A DNA stretch of 64,000 nucleotides. It comes from JAHEEL01 sp963715255 (GTDB lineage: Bacteria; Actinomycetota; Acidimicrobiia; Spongiisociales; UBA5794). A program made the translations under genes and the position numbers. Shown piece by piece: positions 61,835 through 64,000 of the stretch. The stretch covers positions 124,001 through 188,000 of the forward strand of contig CAVQRN010000006.1 of assembly GCA_963715255.1 (NCBI GenBank), written 5' to 3'. The first letter of the stretch is position 1. Each line of letters starts with the position of its first letter. The notes under the pieces are model-generated. The model was not told the DNA's origin and ran no database searches. It worked only from the letters and a program-made list of their open reading frames with translations.

Positions 61835-61887
61835 AGCCGATTCACAGGATCGGCTGCGCAGACCCCCTCTCCCCCCGTGGGGGTCTG
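61835..61887 (+). terminator. Twin hairpins between selD and mgtE
   Basis: AGCCGAT/ATCGGCT (7 bp, 61835-61855) is followed by CAGACCCCC/GGGGGTCTG (9 bp stem, 11 nt loop, 61859-61887) and CTCTATT. The second probably terminates selD. TACGCT at 61821-61826 just upstream means the pair could also be a short independent RNA. Confidence 0.6.
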
Positions 61888-61926
61888 CTCTATTGTGGGG
61901 GGTCCGAGAACCTTCCCCCGAAGCGA

Positions 61927-61932
61927 TAGGCT
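61927..61932 (+). promoter_or_regulatory. Probable -10 box (TAGGCT), leaderless start of mgtE
   Basis: TAGGCT ends 9 nt before the ATG at 61942; no ribosome site. A start here would leave the hairpins outside the mgtE transcript. Confidence 0.45.
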
Positions 61933-61941
61933 CTTTCCGTC

Positions 61942-63351
61942 ATGCGGTTGAGAATCCCCCGCCCGCTCGCCGTCACCGAGACGCTCCGTGACCTCGCCCG
62001 TCGTCGCCCCAACGAGGCCGAGGCGTATCTCGACGCACATCACGATGAGTGGGAAGAGCTCGCCGAAAACAGGCCGGAGAACGCGGCCGACATTCTCGAG
62101 GCACTAGAGGAGGAGGGCGCCGCCGATCTTCTCAAGGACCTCGACCTCGACGATGCCGCTGATGTTCTCGACGAGATGCGGCCGGAGGCGGCGGCCGATG
62201 TGCTCGAGACGATTCGGCCGTCCACTGCCGCGGCCCTGATCGAAATGATGGATCCCGACCAGGCAGCCGACGTGATCGGAGCGCTCGAGCCGGACGAGCG
62301 AACAGCCGTCCTCGCCGCCCTCGACTGGGAATCCGCCGCCGAGATCCACAGTCTGCTCGTGCACGCCGTCGACACCGCAGGCGGCATGATGACCACGGAC
62401 TTCGCTGCTCTTCCCGGCGGACTAACAGCCGGAGAGGCCATCGAAACGCTTCGCCGCCTGCACGAGCAACTCGGATCGAGCCTCGCGTACGTCTACGGCG
62501 TCGACGACGACGGGATTCTCGAGGGGGTCGTCTCATTCAGAGAGTTGGTGTTCGCCCGGCCGGGCCAGGGACTCGAAGAGGTCATGATCACCGACCTCGT
62601 GTCCGTTACGACCGACACCGACCGAGAGGTCGTCTCCGAACTCATCCACCGCTTCCACCTCGTGGCACTCCCCGTCGTCGATGACGACGGGCGTCTGGTC
62701 GGTATCGTGAAGTTTGGTGAAGCCATCGAGGCCATCCAGGCTGAAGCCGGCGAAGACCTTGCGGTGATGTTTGGAGCGGGAGACGCCGAGTCAGTATTCA
62801 CCCCGGTGATGCAATCGGTGCGAATGCGCCTCCCATGGAATGTCTTCAATCTCGTTGCGGGATTCATCACCGTGTTCGTGATTTCACTGTTTCAGGACAC
62901 GCTCGCAACGTACGCGCTCCTCGCGGCATTCATGCCACTTGTGGCCGGCCTGTCGGGCAACAGCGGTGCCCAGGCGGTCGCCGTGACTATTCGGTCGATC
63001 GCTGTCGGCGATCTCCCCGCCGGTCGAGAGCGACGTGCGGTTCGCCGCGAACTCGGCATCGGTGTCGTACGCGGTGTCGTCGTCGCCACACTCGGTGCGT
63101 TCTTCGCTGCCGGCACAGTCGTGATACTCACGACCGGCACTGCCGAAGTGTCACCGGGTCAGATGGGACTGATCGTCTTCATCTCGATGATCATCGGATT
63201 CCTCACGGCAGCGCTTGCCGGCTCGTCAATACCACTCTTGCTCCGTCGGTTCGGGTTCGACCCGGCGATGGCTTCGAACATCTTCCTCACGATGATCACC
63301 GATTCCGTTGGCTTCGGGGTGTTCCTCGCAACCGCGACACTGCTGATCTAG
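61942..63351 (+). CDS. mgtE: Magnesium transporter MgtE
   Basis: 469 residues. The N-terminal helical MgtE_N domain (about 20-135; repeated AADVL/AADIL motifs) is followed by two CBS domains (about 140-265; MMTTDFAALPGGLTAGEAIE, LVSVTTDTDREVVSELIHRF) and five membrane helices with the pore segment PLVAGLSGNSGAQAVAVTIR. The N and CBS domains bind Mg2+ and gate the channel in the known structure. Complete and typical in length. Confidence 0.94.
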   Translation: MRLRIPRPLAVTETLRDLARRRPNEAEAYLDAHHDEWEELAENRPENAADILEALEEEGAADLLKDLDLDDAADVLDEMRPEAAADVLETIRPSTAAALIEMMDPDQAADVIGALEPDERTAVLAALDWESAAEIHSLLVHAVDTAGGMMTTDFAALPGGLTAGEAIETLRRLHEQLGSSLAYVYGVDDDGILEGVVSFRELVFARPGQGLEEVMITDLVSVTTDTDREVVSELIHRFHLVALPVVDDDGRLVGIVKFGEAIEAIQAEAGEDLAVMFGAGDAESVFTPVMQSVRMRLPWNVFNLVAGFITVFVISLFQDTLATYALLAAFMPLVAGLSGNSGAQAVAVTIRSIAVGDLPAGRERRAVRRELGIGVVRGVVVATLGAFFAAGTVVILTTGTAEVSPGQMGLIVFISMIIGFLTAALAGSSIPLLLRRFGFDPAMASNIFLTMITDSVGFGVFLATATLLI

Positions 63352-63512
63352 GGAGTGTGCTGAGTACTGGCCTTGCCCAGGTCGGCGGTCAGGCGCTCCG
63401 GGTGCAAGGATGAGGTTTCGTCACTCCTTGTGACGGAATGGCGGAGCCGAAGCCACAACACCTGGTGATGCCTGGTCGTCGAGATGGGCGGCATGTGGTG
63501 CTCAGCGTGCTC
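63352..63512. other. Convergent intergenic region
   Basis: 161 bp between mgtE and a minus-strand lipoprotein gene. Some short inverted repeats (GTCACTCCTTGTGAC at 63419-63433) but no clear terminator with a T run; no supported gene. Confidence 0.35.
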
Positions 63513-64000
63513 CTAGGAGCCGAGAATCGCGTCATCGATCCCATCAAACGGCCCGAGATACACGATCCGGAAGCCATCTTCGAGCCGAACGAGATAGTGC
63601 GTCTCCAGCGTCGTCTGCTGGTCCTCATCCGGTTCGTCGACAAGAACGGCAGATGCGGCAGCCTGCGAATCCACGACGTGCGCCTCGAAGATCGGCGGGA
63701 AGCGATCGACCGCATCCGCGATCACGTCGTACAGATCCAGGTCCGAAAGACTCGTGTAGGAGGCGGGATCGAGCAGGAGGACCACTGTGTCCCCGGTCTC
63801 GAGAGAGATGATCCGCTCGGCAATCCGATACTCGGGGAAGGAAGGCTCGCTCGGGATCGATGTTGTTGTGGTCGACGACGTCGTAGGTGCGGTCGATGTC
63901 GTTGTGGTCGTTGGGGCCGTCGAAGCGTTCGTCGCGGTCGTCGAGGCGGGTTCGTTCGATGACGTGCATGAGGCGACAACGATCGCAGCTACGACCAACA
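63513..64000 (-). CDS. Secreted lipoprotein with Thr-rich linker (5' end at window edge)
   Basis: At least 161 residues; the frame reaches the right edge, so the true start may lie outside. The visible N-terminus VVAAIVVASCTSS is the end of a lipoprotein signal with the Cys to be lipidated. A Thr/Ser/Pro linker of about 40 residues follows, then a roughly 110-residue domain (YRIAERIISLETGDTVVLLL, then DLYDVIADAVDRFPPIFEAH, and VRLEDGFRIVYLGPFDGID). I recognise no family. The signal-plus-Thr linker design is the same as in several envelope and binding proteins of this window. Confidence 0.7.
   Translation of the reverse strand, partial: LVVAAIVVASCTSSNEPASTTATNASTAPTTTTTSTAPTTSSTTTTSIPSEPSFPEYRIAERIISLETGDTVVLLLDPASYTSLSDLDLYDVIADAVDRFPPIFEAHVVDSQAAASAVLVDEPDEDQQTTLETHYLVRLEDGFRIVYLGPFDGIDDAILGS

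Noticed and set aside
61787..61941. Magnesium-sensing riboswitch before mgtE
   Set aside because: The -10 box nearest mgtE predicts a leaderless start, and the hairpins do not resemble an M-box; a terminator is the simpler explanation.

Overview
The window is GC-rich chromosomal DNA from a bacterium, most likely an actinomycete-type lineage (Actinomycetota, perhaps Acidimicrobiia or a relative). The basis is indirect. GTG and TTG starts are frequent. At least fifteen genes have a TANNNT -10 box only 6-9 nt before the start codon, which suggests leaderless mRNAs. Subunit II of cytochrome oxidase is fused to cytochrome c, a caa3-type CtaG is present, and the principal-type sigma factor has the usual C-terminus. 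There are no phage genes, IS elements, CRISPR arrays or rRNA, and the only tRNA is tRNA-Sec.

Layout. 1-6.9 kb: end of a histidine kinase, malic enzyme, CLC channel, ManC, small proteins and a LOG-like protein. 6.9-10.4 kb: an OpuC-type osmolyte ABC transporter. 10.5-17.4 kb: a membrane protein and an oligopeptide (Dpp/Opp) ABC operon whose binding protein appears circularly permuted. 17.7-21.8 kb: HypA plus an Mrp-like ATPase, then a flavin-reductase-like protein, an M20 peptidase and a P-loop protein. 21.9-27.5 kb: a HerA/DUF853 ATPase, a DUF559 protein, a CBS protein, a sigma-70 factor and a small membrane protein. 27.5-32.8 kb: a LysE remnant, then an envelope cluster in which a CpsD-like/LytR-CpsA-Psr fusion lies between two paralogous Thr-linker membrane proteins. 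32.9-37.6 kb: cytochrome c oxidase genes ctaC-D-E-F-G on the minus strand. 38-41.9 kb: TauE, a membrane XRE regulator, an acyl-CoA synthetase and an unknown Cys-rich protein. 41.9-49.5 kb: tRNA-Sec with a tandem array grown from its 3' end, a CBS protein and a branched-chain amino acid-type ABC system, with the ABC permeases and ATPases lying between two roughly 400 bp inverted repeats. 49.8-58.6 kb: HflX, PIN-PhoH, GpsA, Tag, a degenerate DAHP synthase-chorismate mutase fusion, a phosphotransferase and heme A synthesis (ctaB, ctaA). 58.7-64 kb: hydrolases, SelD, MgtE and a lipoprotein.

The main biological signal is selenium. A complete UCA-anticodon tRNA-Sec lies at 43.1 kb, and selD at 60.7 kb is itself a selenoprotein gene: the family's catalytic Cys position is an in-frame TGA, with a SECIS-like hairpin just after it. 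Other unusual items are the permuted binding protein, the DAHP synthase domain that has lost all four metal ligands (with an alternative-pairing leader upstream), the kinase-like/LCP fusion, and two families of small repeats placed at the 3' ends of genes.

The main technical signal is indels. About nine otherwise well-conserved genes are split by single-base frameshifts (opuCC, the peptide-binding protein, dppB, a membrane protein, the sigma factor tail, acyl-CoA synthetase, hflX, menH-like, perhaps dppC). This many in housekeeping genes suggests sequencing or assembly errors rather than true pseudogenes. The LysE remnant is different: it lacks the middle of the protein and looks truly decayed.
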